A stretch of 64,000 nt of DNA, from positions 11,652,001-11,716,000 of the forward strand of contig NC_133027.1 of the NCBI RefSeq assembly GCF_048771995.1. The letters are read 5' to 3'. Positions within the stretch are counted from its first letter, which is position 1; every line of letters starts with the position of its first letter. A program made the position numbers and the translations under genes. Shown piece after piece: positions 1-9,176 of this stretch. This DNA is from Taeniopygia guttata (taxonomy: Eukaryota > Chordata > Aves > Passeriformes > Estrildidae). Below the pieces are notes generated by a model, which was not told where the DNA came from, did not search any database, and saw nothing but the letters and a program-made list of their open reading frames with translations.

Positions 1-1690
1 GCAGGGCTTCGTTGGACACACCCTGTAGAACAGCGTCCTGCGCTCTAGACACTACACCAGCCACATATGCCGAATCAGTTACCAAATTAAAAGGTTCAGA
101 GAATCGCTCAAAGGCCCTGACGACGGCAGCCAACTCAGCTATTTGAGGGGAGCCTTCCACCTCCACAATGTCTGTCTCCCACTGTTGCGTTTGGGGGTCT
201 TTCCAAGTTATTACAGACTTGTGGGAACTCCCGGACGCGTCTGTAAAAACTGTCAAGGCCTTGAGTGGCTTTTTGCTCTGAATTTGTTTGATGGACAATG
301 CGAATTGAATTTCTGATTCAAAAATTTTGTGGGCTGGTCTCAAAACTGAAATTTTGCCTGTGTAGCTGTCTAGAGAGAACTGCAGGGATTCATTTTCCTG
401 TAACAGATGTTCTAGCATGGCCTTGGTGAATTGGCCCGATTCCAATTTGATGGGAATGTGAATGCAATCAAAGTCACATCCAGCTAACTCTCGGATCCGA
501 GCTCTTGCTTTGCGGATCAGTTCCGCTACTAACTCCTGTGGCCTTGTCATTCTCTTGGACCGATGGTGACTTAGGAAGACCCATTCTATGATGGAGAGTG
601 GGTCCCTTCGGTCTTGGTCCTTGCCCTTCCTTGGGGTGTCTGTCCATTGAAATATCACACCATGGAGGTGTGGCAGCCTGCCCAATATGATGAATTTAAA
701 AGGCAGGTCCGGATCATACCGGTGGGCCTGTCTGGCAGATATTGTCTCCTGGACCCTAATCAAAGCTGCTTGGGCCTCTGGGGTGAGTTCCCTGGGAGAA
801 CTCGGCTCCTCCCCCCCTTTCAATAAATCGAAAAGAGGGGCTAGGTCTCTGTTTGTAATGCCTAGCCATGGCCTCACCCAGTTCAAAGAACCGCACAGCT
901 GCTGGACGTCTGCTAGGGTCCGAATTTTGTTTTTGATGGCCAATTTTTGCGGAGTAATAGTCCGCTTGGTAATTTCCAAGCCCAGGTACTTCCAGGGTGG
1001 CATCTTTTGAATCTTATCTTCTCGCAGCTCGAACCCTGCAGCAACCAACGTATCGGTTGTCAGGTTAAGCGCGTGTGTAAGGAGATCGTCATTGGGAGCA
1101 CAAATCAGGATATCATCCATATAATGTTGGATGATCACGCCCTCGGTGGCTGTACGGACTGGGGTCAGCAATGAAGCTACGTACCGCTGGCAAATGGTGG
1201 GCGAGCATTTGAGGCCCTGTGGTAATACTCGCCAATGGTACCGCTCCATTGGGGCTTCTCGGTTAAGGGACGGAACCGAGAAGGCAAAACGTGGTGCATC
1301 GTCTGGGTGGAGGGGAATATGAAAGAAGCAATTTTTGATGTCAATCACAGCCAATTCCCAATCTTTGGGTAACATTGTGGGGGACGGCATCCCTGGTAGG
1401 AGTGGACCCATATTTTCGATCACATTGTTGATGGCACAAAGGTCGTGGAGCAACCGCCATTCGTCTTTGCCTGGTTTTTTCAGGACAAAGACGGGGGAAT
1501 TCCAAGGAGATGTTGTTTCTTGGATATGGCCCTTGGCAAGTTGTTCTGCCACGAGTTTTTGGAGCGCTTTTAATTTTTGTTTATTGAGCGGCCACTGCTC
1601 TACCCAGATTGGAACATCAGAGAGCCAATTTAACTTTTGGGTAGGACACTCCTCAGTGACCGCTGCCCGAAAAACCTGGGGGGTAGGAAT
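1..1690 (-). CDS. pol of ERV-A (reverse transcriptase and RNase H), partial
   Basis: Read on the minus strand this frame encodes reverse transcriptase with the polymerase motif YMDD near 1,112-1,123, the upstream VIDIKNCFF-type motif near 1,325-1,350, and a LPQG box. RNase H follows, with TDASG, an AELAAVVRAF helix containing the catalytic Glu, and TDSAYVAG. Integrase is beyond the left edge. The frame continues directly from the protease with no stop or frameshift, so pro and pol appear fused here, unlike in the nested ERV at 17-25 kb. No stop codon was seen up to the window edge. Its closest relative in this window is the decayed pol at 29.7-31.6 kb. Confidence 0.88.
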   Translation of the reverse strand, partial: MPTPQVFRAAVTEECPTQKLNWLSDVPIWVEQWPLNKQKLKALQKLVAEQLAKGHIQETTSPWNSPVFVLKKPGKDEWRLLHDLCAINNVIENMGPLLPGMPSPTMLPKDWELAVIDIKNCFFHIPLHPDDAPRFAFSVPSLNREAPMERYHWRVLPQGLKCSPTICQRYVASLLTPVRTATEGVIIQHYMDDILICAPNDDLLTHALNLTTDTLVAAGFELREDKIQKMPPWKYLGLEITKRTITPQKLAIKNKIRTLADVQQLCGSLNWVRPWLGITNRDLAPLFDLLKGGEEPSSPRELTPEAQAALIRVQETISARQAHRYDPDLPFKFIILGRLPHLHGVIFQWTDTPRKGKDQDRRDPLSIIEWVFLSHHRSKRMTRPQELVAELIRKARARIRELAGCDFDCIHIPIKLESGQFTKAMLEHLLQENESLQFSLDSYTGKISVLRPAHKIFESEIQFALSIKQIQSKKPLKALTVFTDASGSSHKSVITWKDPQTQQWETDIVEVEGSPQIAELAAVVRAFERFSEPFNLVTDSAYVAGVVSRAQDAVLQGVSNEAL

Positions 1691-2626
1691 GGTCAATGAG
1701 ACCCCCCACTGGGCCATCAGGTCCCTTCCCCACAGGGGCTCCGTGTAATCCAGAACAAACGGACGCAGGTAAGCTGTCTGTCTGTTTGGCCCCTCAAATT
1801 TGATGATGTTTTTTGACTGTTTTGCCAATTGTGCCCCTCCGACACCTTGAATGTGTCCAGCCACGTCCTGCAACTCCCAACGCGACGGCCAATCCCGTGA
1901 GGGAATGACTGTGACGTCTGCCCCTGTGTCCAAGAGGCCGTTAAGCCACTTGTGCTCACCGCCGTTCCACATGTAACACTCAATTTTGGGTTTATCCTTC
2001 CCAATTACCTGGGCCTGACACACCTCGTAGATCTGCTTTGCGGTTTTCCTCCACAGGTCTTCTGGGTAGACAGAAACCCCAGATACAGGTATGGCCTGGG
2101 CGATGATTTGCCCTTTGGGAAGGTAGACTGGCGGGTGAGCACAGTGCAGCCACAGCACCAGATGTTTAGGGTTTGCACGTGTCAAATTGGGTGCGATAGT
2201 GATGTCGAGTGGCGTGTATTTTGTGTCCCCAAGGACGATGTACTTACTGGGGAGTTTTCTACAGGTCCCTGGGTCCTGTGTGTCCACTGTGACAAAGTGC
2301 CAATTGCTGTCCCTGAGCAGTAGGGGTTCGGTTAGGGCCAACCTGTATGGAGAGAAGTTGGACTGGGTGTTAAGGATGGGCCTGGGATGGTCGGGGTCCC
2401 GACCAAGCCATGCCTGTGAGATGAAATTCCCAACTCCTCCCACACAGGCTGGTTCACCAGCTCTTGTTCCCCTATTGTGCACTCCAGAAATGTCGTGTTT
2501 GGTATTAGAGTTATTGTCCTCAGGTGGGTATGCTAATGTGTTGTCCCTCCTGCCCCCTGATGTTATGTTTCCCACCAAATTTGTGTCCTTACGCAGGGAG
2601 GGACTGCGCTGGGAAATCAGTTTTTT
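1690..2626 (-). CDS. pro of ERV-A (dUTPase-like region plus aspartic protease)
   Basis: This frame starts at the slip site at the gag end (-1 relative to gag) and has no early ATG, as expected for a frameshift product. The N-terminal half resembles a degenerate dUTPase, with a GQIIAQAIPV-like stretch. The C-terminal half is a retroviral aspartic protease: active site LLDTGADVTVI, a flap-like GVGG, and a closing LWGRDLM motif. It then runs on in frame into reverse transcriptase. The protease would process Gag and Gag-Pro-Pol polyproteins. The call is firm for protease and moderate for dUTPase ancestry. Confidence 0.82.
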
Positions 2627-4527
2627 GAATGTCCCCCTGAGTTGGAGGCACCTTGCCCTTGCTGCTGTTTTTTAAAACGCAAGAAGTCCTCTTTGAGGGG
2701 GCAGTGAGATGCCCAGTGTCCTTTCTTATTGCACAGGTTGCAGGGCCGTCCTGGATGGTAGCCTTTGGGTGGTGGCCCAGTGAAGCGGCGTGCAGGAGCC
2801 GGAGCCGTGGATGGCGTGTGGGCTTCGGCAAAGGAGACTCTCCGTGATGGCGTTTGGGGTGTCCCCGGAGGGTCTTTTGAAGGCAGGGTGAGACTTCGAG
2901 TGCACACGTCCAGCATGTCTTGGAGCGTTGGCTCTGGGTCGAGGGGCAGGCTCAGCATCGCCTGTCGGCAGGCCTCGTTGGCAATCTGCAGGGCGATCTG
3001 CTTCACCATGCCCTGCCTCAATCCGTCCTCTGGCACCTGCGATTCAGCTGCCCTGTACAACCTGTCTACGAAACTAACGAAAGATTCCTGTGTCTCCTGC
3101 TTAATAGAAAAACAGTTAACAACAGGACCACGGGGTTTTAACTTAAAAAATGCTTTTTCTGCCGCATTGGCAGTTGCTGCCAATGCCCCCCTTGGAATCT
3201 TTTCAGCCTGTGTTGTTGCCACGTCCCAATCCCCTATCCCGCACAGGTGGTCAATGGTTAACATGCCTCCATCGGTGTCAGAGGAGGTCTCGGCTTTTGC
3301 CCAAAGTTGCGGTAATGCATCCCGTACCTCCCGCCTCCATGCGGATTCCCATACCAAAAACTCAGCTTGAGTAAGCAAGCACAAAAACAGAGCGCGAATG
3401 TCAGCAGGGACGTACTCGTTGGAGGAAAGTGTGACTTTTAAAAGTCCCCGAAAGTATTCACTTTCCCGACCAAAGTCTTTTTGGGCTTTGCAAACATCTC
3501 TAATTACAGCCTGTGGGATAGGGGTCCACTGTGCCAAGGGTCTGCCCCTCTGCCGCGGGGTGTAGGTGACTGGTGCGGCAGAAAAGGCAAGCAGGGGTTG
3601 CGGCAGGTCGCGGCTTCCCCCCTCCCCCCCTCCCTCCTCCTCCGTCCCCCCCCCTCCCTCGGGAACCGAGGCATGGGAACCAGAGGGCGGGCCACGGGAA
3701 CCGAGGGCGGGGGCAGGACCAGGGCTAGGGGGTGTGGCTGGTGTTACCTCACCCGCAGGGGCGGGGTCGGAGGGAGGACTGATGAATGATTCATTAGGGG
3801 AGGTGCCAGAAGGGGGTGGAGGGGAGGGGTGGGTGGAGAAGTCTCGGGAGTGGGAGGGGTTGGCTGTAGGGCGAAGGGGGTCGTTAGGAGACAAAGAATG
3901 CAGGGAGGGGGATGGGCATGCCATGCGGTCCCCTCCATGTTGTGCCTTGGGGCAGGGAAGGGAATCATTTTGGGAAAGGTCCGGGGAAGGTCCTGGGGAG
4001 GAATCTGGGGTTTTAAAACTCACAACTTTGCTAAGAGAGGAGGTTTGGGGAGGGGAAGGGTGCAGGGCGATGCCAGCATCGTCCTGCGATGGAGCCTGGG
4101 GGTTAGCAGAGAGACCAGAATCTGCCTGCGGCTGGTTTTGCCAGGATGCCTGTCTGAGAATCCCCGGGCTAGGGAGAGAGGGATAGGAGAGGGTTTTTGG
4201 GGGATTTGGGGGGCTTGGGAGGCAGCGTTCGCCCTGCGGTGGCTTTGGCTTCCCTTCGCAGTTATCTTTGACAATATTTTTCAGTTGGATTGCCAGGTGG
4301 ATAAAAATTGAAAAGGACTGATCCTCCTTTTGGGCAATTTCTTTTTTCACTCGGTCCCAGAATTGAACTTGGTACAAATTTTCCTGCGACAGGTCCTGGA
4401 AAGACTGCAGAAGCCACCGTGCAAAACGCTTCACGTCTGATTTTTTACATTTCTTCCCTCCCCCCACTAAAATTCCTAGGGTTTGAACATAAATTCTCTC
4501 CTGTGACACAGACATTTTTGCACCCAT
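2617..4527 (-). CDS. gag of ERV-A
   Basis: The encoded polyprotein is about 636 residues from the chosen ATG at 4525-4527, selected because it gives Met-Gly (MGAKMSV), a likely N-myristoylation signal. The longer open frame up to 4629 is probably not used. A matrix-like helical region comes first, followed by a long Pro/Ser-rich linker. The capsid contains a major-homology-like stretch (FVSFVDRLYRAAE). The nucleocapsid has one zinc knuckle CNLCNKKGHWASHC (C-X2-C-X4-H-X4-C). The stop codon immediately follows an A-AAA-AAC heptamer, allowing a -1 shift into pro. Confidence 0.88.
   Translation of the reverse strand: MGAKMSVSQERIYVQTLGILVGGGKKCKKSDVKRFARWLLQSFQDLSQENLYQVQFWDRVKKEIAQKEDQSFSIFIHLAIQLKNIVKDNCEGKPKPPQGERCLPSPPNPPKTLSYPSLPSPGILRQASWQNQPQADSGLSANPQAPSQDDAGIALHPSPPQTSSLSKVVSFKTPDSSPGPSPDLSQNDSLPCPKAQHGGDRMACPSPSLHSLSPNDPLRPTANPSHSRDFSTHPSPPPPSGTSPNESFISPPSDPAPAGEVTPATPPSPGPAPALGSRGPPSGSHASVPEGGGGTEEEGGGEGGSRDLPQPLLAFSAAPVTYTPRQRGRPLAQWTPIPQAVIRDVCKAQKDFGRESEYFRGLLKVTLSSNEYVPADIRALFLCLLTQAEFLVWESAWRREVRDALPQLWAKAETSSDTDGGMLTIDHLCGIGDWDVATTQAEKIPRGALAATANAAEKAFFKLKPRGPVVNCFSIKQETQESFVSFVDRLYRAAESQVPEDGLRQGMVKQIALQIANEACRQAMLSLPLDPEPTLQDMLDVCTRSLTLPSKDPPGTPQTPSRRVSFAEAHTPSTAPAPARRFTGPPPKGYHPGRPCNLCNKKGHWASHCPLKEDFLRFKKQQQGQGASNSGGHSKN
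2620..2626 (-). promoter_or_regulatory. Gag-pro ribosomal frameshift slip site
   Basis: On the minus strand the heptamer AAAAAAC sits in the gag frame as A-AAA-AAC directly before the TGA stop. The protease frame lies one base back. This is a canonical -1 slip sequence; I did not model the downstream structure. Confidence 0.75.
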
Positions 4528-4967
4528 TATGTCAATGTTAAGGCGTGTCACAACCCTCGCGGCTGGTAAAATAACAAAAGAAGAAAAAAAAGACACCTGT
4601 CGGAGACTGGGAAGCCTTCCCTTACACACTCCCTGAAGCGGGAGACAAAATGTGGGCTCTTACGCCCTCTTGTGGGAGAAAGAGAAACTCACCCCAAAGG
4701 GAGCAAGGCGTACCCAGCCCAGGGGGACCCCGGTAACTCACCACGGGTCTGGCGACGTCCGAAGGCGAAACGAAACGTCCAGCTGCGAAGTTTTCACCGT
4801 GGGGGGGCCGAGCTTCAGCGGTGCTAGCCAAAGGTGCCGGCCCCACCCCTCTGGAAGCCTTGGCTCCTTAAAACAGAACCACGGCTTGCGAGGGTGTTGT
4901 AACGTCCACGAGGTAAATCAATGAGCTTTTCGGGGCTTGGTGGTCCTCAGTCCGTGTGCTTGGAGCT
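4528..4967 (-). other. ERV-A 5' leader
   Basis: Untranslated leader between the primer-site region and the gag start. It should carry the splice donor and packaging signal, but I cannot point to specific motifs. Confidence 0.5.
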
Positions 4968-5090
4968 CCCAAGCAACGCGTTTGGGCGCCACAACTGCCT
5001 TAGCGCTCTCTCTTGTCCCCCCTTTCGTCCCAAGCAACACGTTCGGGCGCCACAACTGCCTTAGCGCTCTCTCTTGTCCCCCTCTCGTCC
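4968..5090 (-). repeat. Tandem duplication containing the ERV-A primer-binding site
   Basis: Two copies of about 61 bp lie head to tail. Each contains the minus-strand sequence TGGCGCCC, the expected start of a tRNA-Lys-type primer-binding site, plus the adjoining LTR end with the shared string tgccttagcgctctctcttg. The copies differ at a few bases inside the primer site. Only the first eight or nine bases match a tRNA-Lys 3' end, so the primer identity is tentative. Confidence 0.7.
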
Positions 5091-5971
5091 CCCCTTTCTT
5101 GTCTTCCCCTCCGTGAGGAGGGGGGGAGCGCTGGCAACTTCCGTGCTTTCCGGCGAACCCTCGCGGGTATCTGCCGGTGCTGCGTGGGTTTGGGAGCGAG
5201 GCGAGTCCCGAGGCAAATAAAAGGAGAGAGACTTTTTCCCCCGCGGGCGATATCTCGGTTTATTGCGGCTTGGTTGGGAAGGCAAAAACCGAGAAGCTGC
5301 TGCGTGCTAAGTTCGAGTTTGTCCGTGCCGCCTGGCCGATTCGGGGGCGGGGCGGCGCGCTCCGAAGCTGGCCGCGATCCAAGAGAGGCTGCGTGTGGAG
5401 CCGCAGCGCTGCAGCCGGCACGTGCGGGAGCCGCAGCGACCACGGCAGTGGCGACGGCGGCGGTGAGGCTGCGGCAGCGATCGCAGGACAGTCCGAGGCG
5501 GCCGCGATCGCCCGGGGCAGCGGCGGCGGTTGCGGCAGTCAGGGGCCGGGCGAGAGAGAGAGCCGCGGCAGCACGCAGGAATCAGGCGGGAGAAAAAGCC
5601 CGCGGGTTGGGCAGCAGCAGCGATCAGGGGCCAGGCGGGAGAAAAAGCACCGGGGCGTCCCCAACCCGCTCTATAAGTACTGGATAGGGGAAACCCGGGG
5701 CGGCCAATGAGATAACGCCACGGGGGGACTGGGGATAGTGGGGTGCAGGGGTCCAATGGGAGATGGACAGATGGAAGGGTGCCAGGTCGTCTCCCGACCC
5801 CGCCGCGTGGCTGACAGATGGTCTGAGAGACGTAAACAGAGTGACTGGGCACTTTCTCGGGAAGGCAGACCGTGGGGGGAAATGGGAGAACCCGGGGGGT
5901 CGCTACAGATCGCGAGAGGGTACATGGAATGACCTTATACATAATAGAACATATAATAACACAATTCCACA
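5057..5971 (-). mobile_element. 5' LTR of ERV-A
   Basis: A GC-rich long terminal repeat inferred from its position just upstream of the primer site and gag. On the minus strand it contains an AATAAA signal (plus-strand 5259-5264) about 200 bp before its 3' end, matching R-U5 spacing. The U3 part is very GC-rich with GGC/GCA-rich runs at 5400-5560. The outer boundary near 5971 was chosen at a TGTGGAATTG start and is uncertain, because the partner LTR is outside the window. Confidence 0.65.
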
Positions 5972-6164
5972 AATAGCAATATATATATTTTAAAAGCCAA
6001 CTACAACTACATCAAAAGAGATACTTACACAACTGTATACCCAGGAAAAAGAATTTCACACAGATATATGTGTGTATATGTGTATACATATATACACATA
6101 TATTTAATAGCAAATATATATATATACATATATACATATACATATATCTATATCTATATCTATA

Positions 6165-6202
<38 letters not shown>

Positions 6203-6300
6203 TACCAACAGAACAACATTAGTATACATAAATATAACAACATATACTAATGGAAATAAACCCATACAAATAGCAAGACACATATGGAAATATACACGGA
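5972..6300. repeat. AT-rich simple repeat (TA/TATC/TATACA)
   Basis: Long runs of TA, TATACA and TATCTA units, densest at 6060-6200. It immediately flanks ERV-A, so the provirus may have inserted in or beside a microsatellite. No gene is visible. Confidence 0.9.
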
Positions 6301-6329
6301 ATTATCACTGTCTATGTGCAAGTCCATGT

Positions 6330-6530
6330 ATCTCTAAACAGATCTACAAACAGAGGGATCCCAGCTGCCCCATCTCCAAAGCCTCTCCCTCAGTCTCTTC
6401 CTCCCGTGCAGAGCAGCTCTCCTGGACAGGGATGGCAGAAGGCACAGCTGGCAAGCAAAGGGAACACTGAGTCAGTACGGGGACCTTTCCCTTGGCAACA
6501 GCTGCACTTCCATGAGGGAGGAGAAGATCT
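6330..6530. repeat. Diverged repeat copy 1
   Basis: This stretch and 7780-7970 share order and wording: a cagagg start, a cctc-tctcttcc middle, gcaaagg-aacactgagtca, and a tccatgagg end. They are two old copies of one sequence about 1.45 kb apart. Confidence 0.6.
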
Positions 6531-7779
6531 CAGAGCCTCCCCAGGAGGGTGAGAAGGAAAAAGCAGCCGAGCGGGCCAGGCCGTGGTGAGCGTAGCCGCG
6601 GCGGGACTGTCCCCCAGCCCCGGCAGCCCGGCACAGCCGGCACAGCTCCCGGGCCCTGCCGGCACAGCTGCCTTGCCCAAGGACAGCCCCTGTGCCAGCC
6701 GGGGCAGCTGTGCTGAGCAGCCCCAGCACGGGCAGGGCCCGCTCCTGCCCCGCCGGGCAGTGCCCGCAGCCTCAGCCCCGCCACCCTCAGCCCCACCCTG
6801 CCTCCCCGGTCCTGTGCCTCACCCGGGCTCTCTCCAGGGTGGCAGCAGCAGGTCCTCCATCCCTGCTCTTGCTGCTGGCCAGCGGCTTCTCCCTGCTGGA
6901 TCCCGTCGGTCTCCGGCTGTCCTCAAGGTCTTCACTGCAGCTCTGGCAAAAGCGGAGGCTCTGGAATTACTTCCAAGGCCTGGCGGAGCTGCAGTCCCGG
7001 AGCCCTCTGTGCTCCCTGCCGGCCCCTCCATCCCCTCAGCCCCGCCATGCTCTCGGCAAAGCCCCAGCCCCCTTCAGTTTCTTCAGCCCCTCACAGTCCT
7101 CTCACCCCCTCAGTCCCTTCTGACCCTTCCTGTCCCCCTAGACCCGCCACGCCCTCGGCCTGTGCCACTTCCCTGTCACCTCAGTGCCACCATCGCCCTC
7201 GGCTGCCCCACACCCCTCAGCCCCAGCAGCACCTCAGGGTCACCGTCCCTTCAGCGTCACCGCCCCCTCGGCCCCCTCGCTCTCACCGTCCTTCAGCAGC
7301 TCCTCAGGGGACAGGGCCTGGGGCCAGCGGCAGCTCCCACTGCTCCAGGGACACCCGGGCTCGAACTGCTGCTCCGCCCGGCCCGGCCCCAGCTCGGACC
7401 CAGCACAGGCAGAGGGGACACAGGGGGCACAGGGGAAAAGCAAGAGGTGAGGGAGGAAGCAGAGCAGAGGAAGAAGTTAAAAAGAGGCCTATACCTATAC
7501 AGGCATCAATCTATGTAACTAAACTCCCATACATCAAAATAAAGATGCCTATCTATAAATGTAACTACATACACGTAAATGTAACTATACACATGTATAA
7601 ATGCAACTATGGGCATCTATAACTAAAACTGCACACCTAAAAATATAAATATATACACTTAAAGCTAAAAATAAATTAACTATTCAGATCTCTAACCCTC
7701 TAGATAGATAAATGTAACTATATAAACCTATACATACAACTACATACATAAATGTAACTATACGCATCTATTAATATAA
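6531..7779. other. GC-rich low-complexity block and degenerate AT-rich repeat, no gene recognised
   Basis: 6,530-7,450 is a Pro/Ser/Ala-coding-like GC-rich block in every frame, typical of composition-driven open frames rather than a gene. 7,480-7,780 is a degenerate array of ctataNNtaaatgtaacta-like units. I recognise no protein domain, promoter or RNA here. Confidence 0.6.
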
Positions 7780-7970
7780 CTAGAGACAGAGGAATTCTAC
7801 CTGCCCGATGGTCACAGGCTCTTCCTCTGTCTCTTCCAGCCACACAGGGCAGCCCTCCTGGGGAAGTCAATCACACTGGATCTGGGAAGCAAAGGAAACA
7901 CTGAGTCAATATTGGCCTTTGCCCAAGTGTCCCTTGAGCACCAATTGTCCGTCCATGAGGAACTTTAAAA
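7780..7970. repeat. Diverged repeat copy 2
   Basis: Second copy of the sequence at 6330-6530, in the same orientation, with the shared core gcaaaggaaacactgagtca. It may mark an old tandem duplication that also carried the adjacent AT-rich array. Confidence 0.6.
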
Positions 7971-8471
7971 GATGGCCTGAAAGGCAGACTCTCACTTGGC
8001 AATTTGAAGCCTGCTCTTTAAAGAACAGGGATCCTTCCAAGTGTTCAAAACTGAACAGTATAAAGTATTTAAGTATCCTGACAGAGTCTCAGCACTCACA
8101 GTGCAAATGGCACCCAAGAGAGCTTGAAACAGAGACAGTGCCAGTGACAGAGAGACCACCGTCCTCACTGAAATGGCTGAAGGCTGCTGAGGGCTGAGTT
8201 ATGAACCAAATTGGGACAGCCAGCTTGGTGACACAACTCCCACAAGGTCAGGTTTATTCCCTGCTCTCTTGCCACAGCAGAGGACTTGGTGTCAGAGCCT
8301 CTACAGAAGCATGGAGGGCAGGGCTTGGGCAGGTTGTGCCAGTGCAGGATTTGAACTAAAGGCACCGGGAAGCACCAACCCTTCAGACAAGAACTCAACT
8401 CTTCTCATCTCCCCTCCTGCTCAGAGCAGCCGTCTCACACCTCTCTAAACCAATGGGGGCTCTGTCCTTAC

Positions 8472-8592
8472 CAGGCTCCTCGGGCTCTGGAGAACTGTTC
8501 CCGCAGCTCTTGGTGCCAGATGGAGTTTCCTCGGCTGCAGCTCGGTCCACAGGCTCCCCTCCTGAAGACTCAGGGACAACATTAATATTCCC
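8472..8592 (-). CDS. HSF-like internal exon
   Basis: Bounded by a tttcaag acceptor and a CTG/gtaagg donor, starting in phase 0. It encodes an acidic Pro/Ser/Glu-rich tail (SSPEPEEP). The terminal exon between here and the AATAAA at 8253 could not be placed with confidence. Confidence 0.55.
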
Positions 8593-8739
8593 CTTGAAAG
8601 AACAATAGAAAATAAGAAAATTAGAGATCATTCGGTATTTTGCTGGGATCACATCAAGGATAAGTTACTCTCCTTCTCCATGTAACAACATTGAAAAGCT
8701 CTCAGCCCAGCCTCTTCTCTTCCTCTCCAATGGGATTAC

Positions 8740-8921
8740 CTGAGCAGAGGGAGACCTTTCAGACAGGGACCTCCTGATCTCCCAAATCATTTGCTCTATG
8801 GCAAAGCCCAGATCCACTGGTGGCAATTGCTCTTCCCCAGGGGCCTTCTGCGCTGAGCTGGAGGCTGTCAATGCTGCAGCACTGCCAGGTGGAGCACTGG
8901 GGGCTGAAGTGCCTGAGGCAG
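8740..8921 (-). CDS. HSF-like internal exon
   Basis: Bounded by a cttgcag acceptor and a CAG/gtaatc donor. It starts in phase 1 and ends in phase 0, and is open throughout. It encodes an Ala/Ser-rich segment and then a short amphipathic stretch (FAIEQMIWEIRRSLSER) that could be a remnant oligomerisation or coiled-coil region. Confidence 0.6.
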
Positions 8922-9176
8922 CTGCAAGAATCCAAACACATTGGTCAGGCTCCACAATGTGGCTCTGGGACACAGATCTCTGTTGCTACCCTGGATCAAA
9001 CATCACAGGAAGCACACAGGAAAACCAGACAGAGAACCTTCTGGCTTTCTAATAGGTTTAATAGGCTTGACAATTTTGGGCCAAGAATGACAGAGCTGAC
9101 AGATCCTTATGGAAAGATACTTCAGTCACTTTTCATGACCTTTTGGAAAAGCAAGGAGCTACAGCTCTTTTCCTAC

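Larger units (their letters stand above)
1..5971 (-). mobile_element. Endogenous retrovirus ERV-A, class II-like, truncated by window edge
   Basis: Reading leftward the order is 5' LTR, primer-site region, gag, pro and pol, so this is a provirus on the minus strand whose 3' half lies outside the window. Gag has one CCHC zinc knuckle, pro follows an A-AAA-AAC slip site, a dUTPase-like stretch precedes the protease, and pol carries YMDD. These features fit a betaretrovirus-like (class II) element. I saw no stop in the gag, pro or pol frames, so the copy is fairly young. The 3' LTR and target-site duplication cannot be examined. The right LTR boundary near 5971 is approximate. Confidence 0.9.

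Noticed and set aside
6583..7518. A 311-codon open frame rich in Pro, Ser and Ala
   Set aside because: Similar long frames exist in all phases of this GC-rich block. There is no domain, start context or splice structure, and it runs from the GC block into a degenerate AT array. It looks composition-driven.
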